DNA of 64,000 bases from Nonomuraea sp. PA05 (GTDB lineage Bacteria > Actinomycetota > Actinomycetes > Streptosporangiales > Streptosporangiaceae): the NCBI RefSeq assembly GCF_008086045.1, contig NZ_VSEY01000016.1:1-64000 (forward strand), written 5' to 3'. A program made the position numbers and the translations under genes. The notes under the pieces were generated by a model, which had not been told where the DNA came from, made no database searches, and saw nothing but the letters and a program-made list of their open reading frames with translations. This document shows, in pieces, positions 7,717 to 17,915 of the stretch (position 1 is the first letter of the stretch; each line of letters begins with the position of its first letter).

Positions 7717-7720
<4 letters not shown>
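6980..7720 (-). CDS. sdhB: Succinate dehydrogenase/fumarate reductase iron-sulfur subunit
   Basis: This 246-residue subunit carries electrons from the flavoprotein to the membrane quinone site. The N-terminal plant-type ferredoxin domain has the [2Fe-2S] cysteines in CREGICGMCGMVING (about residues 58-70) and a later CQLH. The C-terminal domain has ATCIGCGACVAACPNGS and CTNTGECTAVCPKGIP, the ligands for the [4Fe-4S] and third clusters. The third motif differs from the textbook CxxCxxxCP spacing but follows the b558/fumarate-reductase-type enzymes. The GTG start at 7720 overlaps the sdhA stop by four bases (GTGA), so translation is coupled. It is the last gene of the operon, followed by the terminator at 6910-6954. 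Confidence 0.93.
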
Positions 7721-9635
<1,915 letters not shown>

Positions 9636-9639
<4 letters not shown>

Positions 9640-10391
9640 TTGACAACTCCGAACGTGATCGCGAGGGGCGGGACCAGGAAGCCGATCACCAGGACGACGG
9701 AGAGCAGCCCGGCGGTGGCGCGCAGCGCCTTGTTGCGGTCCTTGTTGGCCCAGCCGAGGGTCTGGAAGGCGCTCCAGACGCCGTGGCGCAGGTGCAGGCC
9801 GACCATGGCGACGGCCACGACGTAGATGAGCGTGACCCACCAGCGGGACGGGTCGAAGCCGGCGATCATCCGGTCGGCGGGCGTGGAGTCGAAGCCCTTG
9901 GGGTTGACGACGCCGAAGGTCAGGTCGAGCAGGTGCCAGACCACGAAGAGCACGATCGTCACGCCGCCCCAGCGCATGATGTGCGTGGCGTAGCCGTTCG
10001 CCTGCGACTTCTTGGCCACGTACTTGACGGGCCTGGCCTTGCCCGCGCGGCGGGACAGCGAGATCGCGGCCCACATGTGCAGGACGACCGCGACGACGAG
10101 GCCGATCTCTAGAAGCGTCAGGACCGTGCGGTACGGCGCGAACGGCTCCAGCAGCGTGCGCAGCCAGTGGGCGTAGTCGTTGAACGACTCACGACCGAAG
10201 AAGATCTTCAGGTTGCCCAGCATATGGAGCACGAGGAAGCTCACCATCACGGCGCCCGTGACGGCCATGACGACTTTCTTGCCGTTGGACGAGCTGAGGA
10301 ACCCGCCCGGCTTCTTCGGCGTTGGAGTCCTCTTGGAAGCAGGGGTGTTAACAGGCGCGGTGGCGGAGCCGCGCTCTATCGTGGCAGTCAC
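9636..10391 (-). CDS. sdhC: Succinate dehydrogenase cytochrome b558-type membrane subunit
   Basis: This 251-residue protein anchors the dehydrogenase, binds heme and passes electrons to menaquinone. After a proline/threonine-rich N-terminus (about 1-35) there are five hydrophobic helices, as in single-subunit b558 anchors. Histidines sit in helices at FLVLHMLGNLKIFFG, VVLHMWAA, VVWHLLDLTFG and VGLHLRHGVWSAFQ, matching the heme-ligand pattern of the family. The start is GTG at 10391, with no Shine-Dalgarno. A -10-like element ends seven bases upstream, so the mRNA is probably leaderless. It is the first gene of sdhCAB, with stop-start overlaps to sdhA. Confidence 0.9.
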
Positions 10392-10397
10392 GTTTAA

Positions 10398-10427
10398 ACG
10401 CTAGGTATCCAGCGATGATCCGTCCAA
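10398..10427 (-). promoter_or_regulatory. Candidate leaderless promoter of sdhCAB
   Basis: On the minus strand TTGGAC (10427-10422) and TAGCGT (10403-10398) are 18 bases apart. A start seven bases after the -10 element would fall on the G of the sdhC GTG codon (10391). The absence of a ribosome-binding site upstream of that codon supports a leaderless transcript. Confidence 0.5.
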
Positions 10428-10448
10428 GTCATGATGGGCTTGGTTTCG

Positions 10449-10463
10449 ATAGCCCAAGGCTAT
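10449..10463. promoter_or_regulatory. LysR-type recognition box, ATAG-N7-CTAT
   Basis: The 15-bp sequence ATAGCCCAAGGCTAT is a perfect dyad and fits the T-N11-A rule for LysR-type regulators. Its centre (10456) is 65 bases upstream of the predicted sdhC transcription start, the classical position of a LysR recognition site. It is also 68 bases upstream of the lysR-type start codon, so it can serve autoregulation as well. Confidence 0.6.
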
Positions 10464-10523
10464 GATGTGGGTAGGCGCGGCTTTTACAGGCCGCTTACGC
10501 CGCGCCGGTGCGAGGAATATCAC

Positions 10524-11453
10524 ATGCAGTTTCAGCAGCTCGCGTACTTCGTGGCCGTTGCGGAGACCCGGCACTTCACCCAGGCGGCCGAGCGCATGCG
10601 AGTCGCCCAGCCGTCGCTCAGCAAGCAGATCAAGGCGCTGGAGGACGATCTCGGCGCCCGGCTGTTCTCCCGGGCGCGCGGCAACGTCACGCTGACGGCC
10701 GCCGGCGAGGCGCTGCTGCCGCTGGCCCGCCGCATCCTGGCCGACGCCGACACCGCCAGGCAGGAGGTGGCCCAGCTCGCCGGGCTGCGCCGGGGCCGGG
10801 TGCGCCTGGGCGCCACGCCGTCGCTCTGCGCGGGGCTGCTGGCCGACGCGCTGGCCCGCTTCCACCGCGCGTACCCGGGCATCGAGCTGCTGGTCGAGGA
10901 GGGCGGCTCGCGCGACCTGATCAGGGCGCTGGCCAGGGGGCAGCTCGACCTGTCGCTGATCATCATGCCGCTGCAGAGCGACGATCCCGCGCTGGTGACC
11001 GAGGAGATCCTGCGCGAGAACCTGGTGGTCGTCTCGCCGTCGCACGAGCAGGTCAAGGGCCCGTACCTGCACATCGAGGACCTGCGCGGCAGGCCGATGG
11101 TGATGTTCAGGCGCGGCTACGACCTGCGGGAGGCCACGCTGACGGCGTGCCGGCAGGCCGGGTTCGAGCCGCGGTTCGCGGTGCAGGGCGGGGAGATGGA
11201 CGCGGTGCTGCGGTTCGTGGAGGCGGGGCTGGGGGTGGCGGTGGTGCCGTCGATGGTGCTCGACGGCAGGCCGGGCCTGCTGGGCACGCCGCTGGCGCCG
11301 CCGGGGCTGAGCCGTACGATCGCGCTGGCCCACCGCAAGGACGTCGAGCCGACGAGGGCCGCGCAGGCGTTCAGGGAGACGCTGCTGGCGTTCGTCGTCG
11401 AAGCCGGTCACGAAGGCACGCTTCCACAAGGGGTGGCGCTCATCGCAGAATGA
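10524..11453 (+). CDS. LysR-family transcriptional regulator
   Basis: The 309-residue protein has the LysR winged helix-turn-helix at the N-terminus (MQFQQLAYFVAVAETRHF, then AAERMRVAQPSLSKQIKALE with the recognition helix). A periplasmic-binding-protein-like effector domain covers about residues 90-295. The ATG at 10524 is used because GAGGAA lies upstream at good spacing and conserved sequence starts there; the open frame itself runs 31 codons further upstream into the promoter. It is divergent from sdhCAB with 132 bases between starts and the T-N11-A box between them. I infer it controls succinate dehydrogenase; the effector is unknown. Confidence 0.88.
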   Translation: MQFQQLAYFVAVAETRHFTQAAERMRVAQPSLSKQIKALEDDLGARLFSRARGNVTLTAAGEALLPLARRILADADTARQEVAQLAGLRRGRVRLGATPSLCAGLLADALARFHRAYPGIELLVEEGGSRDLIRALARGQLDLSLIIMPLQSDDPALVTEEILRENLVVVSPSHEQVKGPYLHIEDLRGRPMVMFRRGYDLREATLTACRQAGFEPRFAVQGGEMDAVLRFVEAGLGVAVVPSMVLDGRPGLLGTPLAPPGLSRTIALAHRKDVEPTRAAQAFRETLLAFVVEAGHEGTLPQGVALIAE

Positions 11454-11487
11454 GCAACAAGAAGCACGACTCCCACTGAGAGGCGTT

Positions 11488-12624
11488 TTGACGGCAAATC
11501 TCACGGAGACGCTGACGCTGCTCCTCATCGAGGACGACGACGGAGACGCCTTCCTCGTCGAGGAGCTGCTGAAGCAGGCCATGGCGCCGCCCCGGATCTT
11601 CCGGGCGCGGAGCCTGAGCGAGGCCAGGACGAAGCTGACCTCCCAGATCCAATGCGTGCTCGTCGATCTCTCCCTACCGGACGCCAGCCGCCTGGAGGCG
11701 CTGGACGAGGTGCTGGCGGTCGCCTCGCCGCACACCGCCGTGCTGGTGCTCACCGGGCTCAGGGACGTGCACGTCGGCGTCTCGGCCGTCCAGTCGGGCG
11801 CGCAGGACTACCTGGTCAAGGGCGATGTGGACGCGCGGCTGCTGGCCCGCTCCATCAGGTACGCGATGGAACGCAAACGCGCCGACCTGGCGCAGCTCAA
11901 GCTCGTCCAGGCGGAGCTGACAGCCAAGGAGAACACCCGGCTGGAGGGCGCCCTGCTGCCCGATCCACTGCTGCGTACCACCGCGATCGAGCACATGACC
12001 CGCTACCTGCCGGGCAGCGGCGGCACGCTGGCCGGCGACTTCTTCGACACCGTGCAGACGCCGGACGGCTCGGTGCACGTCGTGGTCGGCGACGTGTGCG
12101 GGCACGGCCCCGACGAGGCCGCGCTGGGGGTGGCGCTGCGCATCGCCTGGCGCACGCTGGTGCTGGCCGGACAGACGGGCGACACGCTGCTGCGTACCCT
12201 CGACACGCTGTTGCGGGCGGAGCGCAAGGCGCCCGAGATCTTCACGACCCTGTGCACGGCCACGATCAGCCCCGACCTGTGCTCGGCCAGGATGCGGGTG
12301 GTCGGCCACCCGCCCCCCGTGCTGGTGCGCGACGGCGCGGTCGAGGTGTTGCAGGGCACGCCGTCGGGCCCGCCGCTGGGCATCTTCCCGGACGCGTCGT
12401 GGTCGGTGATCGACGTCCCGCTCGGCGGGCAGTGGTCGATGATGCTCTACACCGACGGCCTGATCGAGGCGGCCGTGGGCGAGCCCAGCAGGTTCCTCGG
12501 CGTGGACGGCCTGGTGGAGCTGGTACGCGAGCACGGCGCCATCGACCTCGACCGGCTCATCACCCATGTGGGCACGTTGAGCGACGACCTGGCGGTGGTC
12601 ATGTTGCGGAGGAGAACTGGATGA
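11488..12624 (+). CDS. Response regulator receiver fused to PP2C (SpoIIE-type) phosphatase
   Basis: The 378-residue protein has an N-terminal receiver domain (about 8-125) with the acidic pair EDDD near residue 15, the phospho-acceptor Asp60 in CVLVDLSLPD, and the conserved Lys in DYLVKGD near residue 111. A linker helix leads to a PPM/SpoIIE phosphatase domain (about 165-375) with GDFFD, VVVGDVCGHG, YTDGLIE and SDDLAVV, which hold the metal-binding aspartates. Proteins of this design (RsbU/RssB-like) usually dephosphorylate anti-sigma antagonists under control of the receiver. The start is TTG at 11488 behind GAGGCG. The stop overlaps the next ATG (ATGA), so it is co-translated with the kinase. 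Confidence 0.88.
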   Translation: MTANLTETLTLLLIEDDDGDAFLVEELLKQAMAPPRIFRARSLSEARTKLTSQIQCVLVDLSLPDASRLEALDEVLAVASPHTAVLVLTGLRDVHVGVSAVQSGAQDYLVKGDVDARLLARSIRYAMERKRADLAQLKLVQAELTAKENTRLEGALLPDPLLRTTAIEHMTRYLPGSGGTLAGDFFDTVQTPDGSVHVVVGDVCGHGPDEAALGVALRIAWRTLVLAGQTGDTLLRTLDTLLRAERKAPEIFTTLCTATISPDLCSARMRVVGHPPPVLVRDGAVEVLQGTPSGPPLGIFPDASWSVIDVPLGGQWSMMLYTDGLIEAAVGEPSRFLGVDGLVELVREHGAIDLDRLITHVGTLSDDLAVVMLRRRTG

Positions 12625-13766
12625 GCATTCACCCGCTGCCGCCGCCCAAGGCGCCCACGGGGCTGGGCAGGCTGCCGGTCGCCCGCTGGTTCGTGGTGAT
12701 CGGGGCGCTGGCGGCCGTCACGTTCGCCGCCGGGGTCGCGATCGTCATGACGATGAGCACCCGGGCCGAGGCGCTCAACCCGCGCCCCGAGGTGGCCGCC
12801 CAGCTCGACCGGCTGAACGTGGCCCTCATCGTGGTCTTCGCCCTGCTGCTGGCGCTGGGCGTGACGCTGGCGTCCGTGGTGCGGTACGCGGTGCTCAAGC
12901 CGATCGACCAGCTCACCGCCCAGGTCCGCACGGTCGCCGGCGGCGACTTCGACCACGACCTGCACGTCGATCGCCCGGCGGAGCTGGCGGAGCTGTCCAG
13001 CCACATCGACTCCATGCGCGCCCGCATCGTCACGGCCTGGCGGGTGGCCACCGACCAGGCGGAGGAGCTGCGCAGGTCGAACGGGGAGCTGGAGCAGTTC
13101 GCGTACGTGGCCAGCCACGACCTCCAGGAGCCGCTGCGCAAGGTGGCCAGCTTCACCCAGATGCTGGAGCAGCGCTACGGCCCGCAGCTCGACGAGCGGG
13201 CCAGGCAGTACATCCACTTCGCCGTGGACGGCGCCAAACGCATGCAACTGCTCATCAACGACCTGCTCGACTTCTCCAGGGTCGGCCGGGTCACCGGCGA
13301 GAAGAGCGAACTCGACTCCGGCGCGACGCTGGATGCGGCGCTCGACAACCTCTCGGCCACGATCGAGGACTCCGGCGCCACCGTCACCCGCGACGAGCTG
13401 CCCCGCGTCCACGGCAACGAGCTGCAGCTCACCCAGCTCTTCCAGAACCTGATCGAGAACGCCGTCAAGTTCCGGTCGGAAGAGCCGCCGCGCGTGCACA
13501 TCGGAGTCAGGCGCGACGGCGACCTGTGGGAGTTCAGCTGCGCCGACAACGGCATCGGCGTCGAGCCCAAGTACGCCGACCGCATCTTCCTCATCTTCCA
13601 GCGCCTGCACCCGCGCGACGTGTATCCAGGGACCGGCATCGGGCTTGCCCTGTGCCGGAAGATCGTCGAGTATCACGGCGGGCAGCTCTGGCTCGACGGC
13701 GACTCCGGCTCCGGCGGCCACGGCGCCACGTTCCGCTGGACGCTACCCGTGGCTGGAGGCGAGTGA
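12621..13766 (+). CDS. Membrane-bound sensor histidine kinase with HAMP domain
   Basis: The 381-residue kinase has two membrane helices (about 22-45 and 66-88) with a very short loop between them, so little sensing occurs outside. A HAMP linker starting at LKPIDQLTAQV (about 92-140) follows, then a phytochrome-type HisKA domain with His166 in YVASHDLQEPLRKV. The ATPase domain has the N box QLFQNLIENAVKF, the G1 box CADNGIGV and the G2 region GTGIGLALCRKIVEYHGG. This HisKA subtype normally partners with small Rcp1-like receivers, such as the one encoded three bases downstream. It overlaps the phosphatase gene by four bases. The input signal is unknown. Confidence 0.9.
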   Translation: MSIHPLPPPKAPTGLGRLPVARWFVVIGALAAVTFAAGVAIVMTMSTRAEALNPRPEVAAQLDRLNVALIVVFALLLALGVTLASVVRYAVLKPIDQLTAQVRTVAGGDFDHDLHVDRPAELAELSSHIDSMRARIVTAWRVATDQAEELRRSNGELEQFAYVASHDLQEPLRKVASFTQMLEQRYGPQLDERARQYIHFAVDGAKRMQLLINDLLDFSRVGRVTGEKSELDSGATLDAALDNLSATIEDSGATVTRDELPRVHGNELQLTQLFQNLIENAVKFRSEEPPRVHIGVRRDGDLWEFSCADNGIGVEPKYADRIFLIFQRLHPRDVYPGTGIGLALCRKIVEYHGGQLWLDGDSGSGGHGATFRWTLPVAGGE

Positions 13767-13769
13767 TCG

Positions 13770-14210
13770 ATGAACGGCTGGCGGCCGATCGAGGTGCTCC
13801 TGGTGGAGGACGACCAGGGCGACATCCTGCTCACCAAGGAGGCCTTCGACCTGAACAAGGTGCGCAACCGGCTGCACGTGGTCAACGACGGCGAGCAGGC
13901 GATGGCGTTCCTGCGCCAGGACGAGGGCTACGCGCAGGCGCCGCGGCCCGACCTGATCCTGCTGGACCTGAACCTGCCGCGGATGGGCGGGATGGAGGTG
14001 CTGCGTGAGGTGAAGGCGGACGCGATGCTCAGGACGATCCCGGTGGTGATCCTGACGACGTCAGAGGCGGAGGAGGACATCCTGCACAGTTACCGCCTGC
14101 ACGCCAACGCATATGTCTCGAAACCGGTGGATTTCGAGCAATTTATCCGTGTTGTCCGGCAAATCGATGATTTCTTCGTCACTGTGGTGAAGTTGCCGGT
14201 GCAGGGGTAG
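13770..14210 (+). CDS. Single-domain response regulator, Rcp1-like
   Basis: The 146-residue protein is one receiver domain: VLLVEDDQGD near residue 10, phospho-acceptor Asp66 in LILLDLNLPRMGG, Thr in VVILTTSEAEEDI, and Lys in NAYVSKPVDFEQF. The long insertion after helix 2 (RQDEGYAQAPRP) is typical of Rcp1-type receivers that pair with phytochrome-like histidine kinases. It has no output domain, so it probably acts as a phosphate shuttle or by protein contact. It starts three bases after the kinase stop and completes a three-gene cassette with the receiver-PP2C protein. Confidence 0.88.
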   Translation: MNGWRPIEVLLVEDDQGDILLTKEAFDLNKVRNRLHVVNDGEQAMAFLRQDEGYAQAPRPDLILLDLNLPRMGGMEVLREVKADAMLRTIPVVILTTSEAEEDILHSYRLHANAYVSKPVDFEQFIRVVRQIDDFFVTVVKLPVQG

Positions 14211-14227
14211 CAGCCTGACGCGCGTAC

Positions 14228-14276
14228 GTGACAGGAATCACAGTCAGTCATCGAAAAAGTGAGTGACCCCGCTCAC
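14228..14276. promoter_or_regulatory. Two CRP-like palindromes upstream of the Sdh1-type operon
   Basis: Two sites match GTGA-N6-TCAC: GTGACAGGAATCAC at 14228-14241 and GTGACCCCGCTCAC at 14263-14276, 35 bases centre to centre. A TAACGT element at 14297-14302 would place transcription start near 14309. That puts the downstream site at about -40, close to the position used in class II CRP activation, and the upstream site at about -75. The 5' leader to the ATG at 14413 would then be about 100 bases. Confidence 0.5.
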
Positions 14277-14412
14277 AAATCTCGATCCTGTCGTCGTAAC
14301 GTATCCCCCACCAATGCGCGCCCGAGCGGGATTCCGCCGTGTGAGCGCGCCCAGCGAAACGAACCACGGACCCCCTGCGCAGATGGGTCCGCGGGAGGTG
14401 GAGAGGTCCGCG

Positions 14413-15198
14413 ATGACCCAGACGACGCCCGACGCTCCGGTCCGACGGCAGCGTGCGCAAGTCAAGGTGCGCACCCTGCGCACAGACAGATGGTGGCTGG
14501 CCCCGCTCCTGACATTCCTCGGGCTCAGCTCGTTCCTCATCTACGGTGTATGGGCCATCATCGACAACAGCTACTTCGTCGATCCCTACATCGCCCCGTT
14601 CGCCTCGCCTTGCCTGGCGACCTCCTGCGAGGAGGGCGCGCGCTTCCTGGGCTGGGCGCCGATCGGCGACTGGTACGCCCTGCCGCCCGGCCTGATCATC
14701 CTTGGCCTGCCCGGCGGCTTCCGGCTGACCTGCTACTACTACCGCAAGTCCTACTACCGCTCGTTCTGGCTGTCCCCGCCGGCGTGCGCGGTGCAGGAGC
14801 CACACGGCAAGTACACCGGTGAGCGGCGCTTCCCGCTCATCCTGCAGAACATCCACCGGTACTTCTTCTACGGCGCCATCGTGATCGGCCTGATCCTGGC
14901 CTACGACGCCGTCCTGGCGCTCGTGCACAAGCCGCTCGGCCTGGGCTCCTGGGTCCTGATCGCCAACGCGGTGCTGATCAACGCCTACACGCTGTCGTGC
15001 CACTCCTGCCGGCACATCACCGCGGGACGCCTCAACCACTTCTCCCGCCACCCGCTGCGGTACCGGGCCTGGACGTTCGTCTCCAAGCTCAACGCCAAGC
15101 ACCAACCCCTCGCGTGGGCCTCGATGTTCTCCGTCATGGGCGCCGACCTGTACGTCCGCCTGGTGGCCAAGGGCATCATCGCCTTCCCGTACGCGTAA
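14413..15198 (+). CDS. Sdh1-type succinate dehydrogenase membrane anchor subunit
   Basis: The 261-residue membrane protein lies directly upstream of a flavoprotein and iron-sulfur subunit. It corresponds to the single large anchor of actinobacterial Sdh1 complexes (Rv0249c type, from memory). Helices are seen at WWLAPLLTFLGLSSFLIYGVW, a long helix near residue 100 (LPPGLIILGLPGGF), FFYGAIVIGLILAYDAVLAL, and the SWVLIANAVLINAYTLSCH region. Cys and His are clustered (SPCLATSCEE, LSCHSCRHITAG), suggesting extra metal or heme ligands. ATG at 14413 is chosen for the GGGAGGTGGAGAGG upstream; the open frame extends 50 codons further without support. Twelve bases separate it from the flavoprotein. 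Confidence 0.8.
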   Translation: MTQTTPDAPVRRQRAQVKVRTLRTDRWWLAPLLTFLGLSSFLIYGVWAIIDNSYFVDPYIAPFASPCLATSCEEGARFLGWAPIGDWYALPPGLIILGLPGGFRLTCYYYRKSYYRSFWLSPPACAVQEPHGKYTGERRFPLILQNIHRYFFYGAIVIGLILAYDAVLALVHKPLGLGSWVLIANAVLINAYTLSCHSCRHITAGRLNHFSRHPLRYRAWTFVSKLNAKHQPLAWASMFSVMGADLYVRLVAKGIIAFPYA

Positions 15199-15210
15199 GG
15201 ACAGCTTTCA

Positions 15211-17112
15211 GTGGAAAACACGCACAACACAGAGCGCCACGAGTACGACGTCGTCGTCATCGGCGCGGGCGGCGCCGGCCTGCGAGCCGCCATCGAGGCC
15301 CGCCAGCAGGGCAAGCGCACGGCCATCGTCTGCAAGTCGCTGTTCGGCAAGGCGCACACGGTCATGGCCGAGGGCGGCGCCGCCGCCGCGATGGGCAACG
15401 TCAATTCCGACGACAACTGGATGGTGCACTTCCGTGACACCATGCGGGGCGGCAAGTTCCTCAACAACTGGCGGATGGCCGAGCTGCACGCCAAGGAGGC
15501 CCCCGACCGGGTGTGGGAGCTGGAGGCCTGGGGGGCGCTGTTCGACCGCACCAAGGACGGCAAGATCAGCCAGCGGAACTTCGGCGGGCACGAGTACCCG
15601 CGGCTCGCACACGTGGGCGACCGTACCGGGCTGGAGCTCATCCGCACGCTGCAGCAGCGCGTCGTCGCCCTCCAGCAGGAGGACTACGAGACGCACGGCG
15701 ACTACGAGGCCTACATCAAGGTCTTCGCCGAGTGCACCGTCACCCGGCTGCTCAAGGACGGCGACGCGATCTCCGGCGCGTTCGGCTACTGGCGCGAGAC
15801 CGGCAACTTCGTGCTCTTCGACGCCCCCGCCGTGGTGCTCGCCACCGGCGGCATCGGCAAGTCGTACGTCGTCACGTCCAACTCCTGGGAGTACACCGGC
15901 GACGGCCACGCGCTGGCCCTGCTCGCCGGCGCGAACCTGATCAACATGGAGTTCATCCAGTTCCACCCCACCGGGATGGTCTGGCCGCCCTCCGTGCGCG
16001 GCATCCTCGTCACCGAGTCCGTCCGCGGCGACGGCGGAGTGCTGCGCAACTCCGAGGGCAAGCGCTTCATGTTCGACTACATCCCGGACGTCTTCAGGGA
16101 CAAGTACGCCACCACCGAGGAGGAGGGCGACCGCTGGTACACCGACCAGGCCAACAACCGGCGCCCTCCGGAGCTGCTGCCGCGTGACGAGGTGGCCCGC
16201 GCGATCAACGCCGAGGTGAAGGCCGGGCGCGGCTCACCTCAGGGCGGCGTGTTCCTCGACGTCTCCACCCGGCTGCCCGCCGAGGAGATCAAGAAGCGGC
16301 TGCCGTCGATGCACCACCAGTTCAAGGAGCTGGCCGACGTCGACATCACCGCCGAGCCCATGCAGGTGGGACCCACCTGCCACTACATCATGGGCGGCGT
16401 CGAGGTGGACGCCGACAGCGGCGCGGCGGCCGTGCCCGGCCTGTTCGCGGCCGGCGAGGTCTCCGGCGGCATGCACGGCTCCAACCGGCTGGGCGGCAAC
16501 TCGCTGTCCGACCTGCTGGTGTTCGGGCGCAGGGCGGGCGCGGGCGCGGCCACGTACGTGGACTCGCTCAAGGCCAGGCCCAAGGTGCTGCCCGAGCAGG
16601 TGGAATCCGCCAGGGAAGAGGCGCTGGCGCCGCTGGACCGCAGCGGCGAGAACCCGTACGAGGTGCACCACGAGCTCCAGCGCACCATGAACGACCTGGT
16701 CGGCATCATCCGCAAGGCCGAGGAGATCTCCGAGGCCCTCGGCGTCGTGGAGAAGCTCAAGGAGCGCGTGCGCATGGTCGGCGCGGCCGGCTCGCGCATC
16801 TACAACCCCGGCTGGCACCTCGCGATCGACCTGCGCAACATGGTGCTGGTGTCGGAGTGCGTGGCGCGCGCCGCGCTCAAGCGCGAGGAGAGCCGCGGCG
16901 GGCACACCCGCGACGACTTCCCCGGCATGAACCCCGGCTGGCGCCGCAAGCTGCTCGTCTGCTCCACCCAGGACGGCTCCGCGGTGAAGGTCGAGGAGCA
17001 GGAACAGCCGCCGATGCGCGACGACCTGATCACCCTGTTCGACCGGGACGAGCTGCAGAAGTACCTCACCGACGAAGAGATGGCCGAGTTCGACGGGATA
17101 GCGAAGTCATGA
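15211..17112 (+). CDS. sdhA: Succinate dehydrogenase flavoprotein subunit, Sdh1 type
   Basis: This 633-residue flavoprotein has the FAD-binding motif VVVIGAGGAGLRAAIEA at about residues 14-30. KSLFGKAHTVMAEGGAAAAMG carries the His for covalent flavin attachment. The substrate site is FIQFHPTGM with TESVRGDGG, and the C-terminal cap is SGGMHGSNRLGGNSLSDLL. It shares little sequence with the flavoprotein at 7717-9639, so it is a distinct enzyme lineage, not a recent duplicate. The start is GTG at 15211. The stop overlaps the next ATG (ATGA). In mycobacteria the Sdh1 form is thought to be the main aerobic enzyme; whether that holds here is inference. Confidence 0.9.
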   Translation: MENTHNTERHEYDVVVIGAGGAGLRAAIEARQQGKRTAIVCKSLFGKAHTVMAEGGAAAAMGNVNSDDNWMVHFRDTMRGGKFLNNWRMAELHAKEAPDRVWELEAWGALFDRTKDGKISQRNFGGHEYPRLAHVGDRTGLELIRTLQQRVVALQQEDYETHGDYEAYIKVFAECTVTRLLKDGDAISGAFGYWRETGNFVLFDAPAVVLATGGIGKSYVVTSNSWEYTGDGHALALLAGANLINMEFIQFHPTGMVWPPSVRGILVTESVRGDGGVLRNSEGKRFMFDYIPDVFRDKYATTEEEGDRWYTDQANNRRPPELLPRDEVARAINAEVKAGRGSPQGGVFLDVSTRLPAEEIKKRLPSMHHQFKELADVDITAEPMQVGPTCHYIMGGVEVDADSGAAAVPGLFAAGEVSGGMHGSNRLGGNSLSDLLVFGRRAGAGAATYVDSLKARPKVLPEQVESAREEALAPLDRSGENPYEVHHELQRTMNDLVGIIRKAEEISEALGVVEKLKERVRMVGAAGSRIYNPGWHLAIDLRNMVLVSECVARAALKREESRGGHTRDDFPGMNPGWRRKLLVCSTQDGSAVKVEEQEQPPMRDDLITLFDRDELQKYLTDEEMAEFDGIAKS

Positions 17113-17858
17113 GCTACAAGGCAAAGTTCAAGGTCTGGCGCGGTGAGGGCGGCGAGGGCAGGCTCGAGGACTTCACGGTGGAGGTGAACGAGGGCGAGGT
17201 CGTCCTCGACATCATCCACCGCCTCCAGGCCACCCAGGCGCCCGACCTCGCCGTCCGGTGGAACTGCAAGGCCGGCAAGTGCGGCTCGTGCAGCATGGAG
17301 ATCAACGGCAAGCCACGACTGGGCTGCATGACCCGGATGTCCACCTTCTCCGAGGACGAGACCATCACGGTCACGCCGATGCGGACGTTCCCCGTCATCA
17401 AGGACCTCGTCACCGACGTCAACTACAACTACCAGAAGGCCCGGGAGGTGCCCTCCTTCACGCCGCCGAGCGGGGTGCAGCCGGGCGAGTACCGGATGAA
17501 GCAGATCGACGTGGAGCGCTCGCAGGAGTTCCGCAAGTGCATCGAGTGCTTCATGTGCAACAACGTCTGCCACGTGATCCGCGACCACGAGGAGAACAAG
17601 ACCAACTTCTCCGGTCCCCGTTTCCTCATGCGGATCGCCGAGCTGGACATGCACCCGTACGACGTGGCCGACCGTCAGGAGGCCGCCCAGGAGGAGCACG
17701 GGCTCGGCTACTGCAACATCACCAAGTGCTGCACCGAGGTCTGCCCCGAGCACATCAAGATCACTGACAACGCGCTGATCCCGATGAAGGAGCGCGTGGT
17801 GGACCGCAAGTACGACCCGCTGGTGTGGCTGGGCAACAAGATCCTCAGGCGCAAGTAG
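17109..17858 (+). CDS. sdhB: Succinate dehydrogenase iron-sulfur subunit, Sdh1 type
   Basis: The 249-residue protein has an N-terminal ferredoxin domain with the [2Fe-2S] ligands in WNCKAGKCGSCSMEINGK (about residues 57-70) and GCMTRM. The C-terminal domain has RKCIECFMCNNVCHVIRDH and CNITKCCTEVCPEHIKI, providing the [4Fe-4S] and [3Fe-4S]-type ligands. The start codon overlaps the flavoprotein stop by four bases, so the two are translationally coupled. A longer upstream frame lies inside the flavoprotein gene and is spurious. The gene closes the operon and is followed 11 bases later by a strong hairpin. Confidence 0.92.
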   Translation: MSYKAKFKVWRGEGGEGRLEDFTVEVNEGEVVLDIIHRLQATQAPDLAVRWNCKAGKCGSCSMEINGKPRLGCMTRMSTFSEDETITVTPMRTFPVIKDLVTDVNYNYQKAREVPSFTPPSGVQPGEYRMKQIDVERSQEFRKCIECFMCNNVCHVIRDHEENKTNFSGPRFLMRIAELDMHPYDVADRQEAAQEEHGLGYCNITKCCTEVCPEHIKITDNALIPMKERVVDRKYDPLVWLGNKILRRK

Positions 17859-17869
17859 CCACCGATGGA

Positions 17870-17902
17870 AAGGGCGGGGCCGGTTCACCCGGCCCCGCCC
17901 TT
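17870..17902. terminator. Bidirectional hairpin terminator
   Basis: Bases 17870-17883 and 17889-17902 form a perfect 14-bp stem with a TTCAC loop. It lies between the convergent genes ending at 17858 (plus) and 17916 (minus) and has the AAGG...CCTT ends typical of two-way terminators. T-rich tails are minimal (TTCT / TTCC). Confidence 0.75.
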
Positions 17903-17915
17903 CTCATGTCCGCTG

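Noticed and set aside
11652..12620. A long N-terminal extension of the histidine kinase frame.
   Set aside because: It overlaps the receiver-PP2C gene in another frame and is Arg/Gly-rich without domain content; the kinase starts at 12621.
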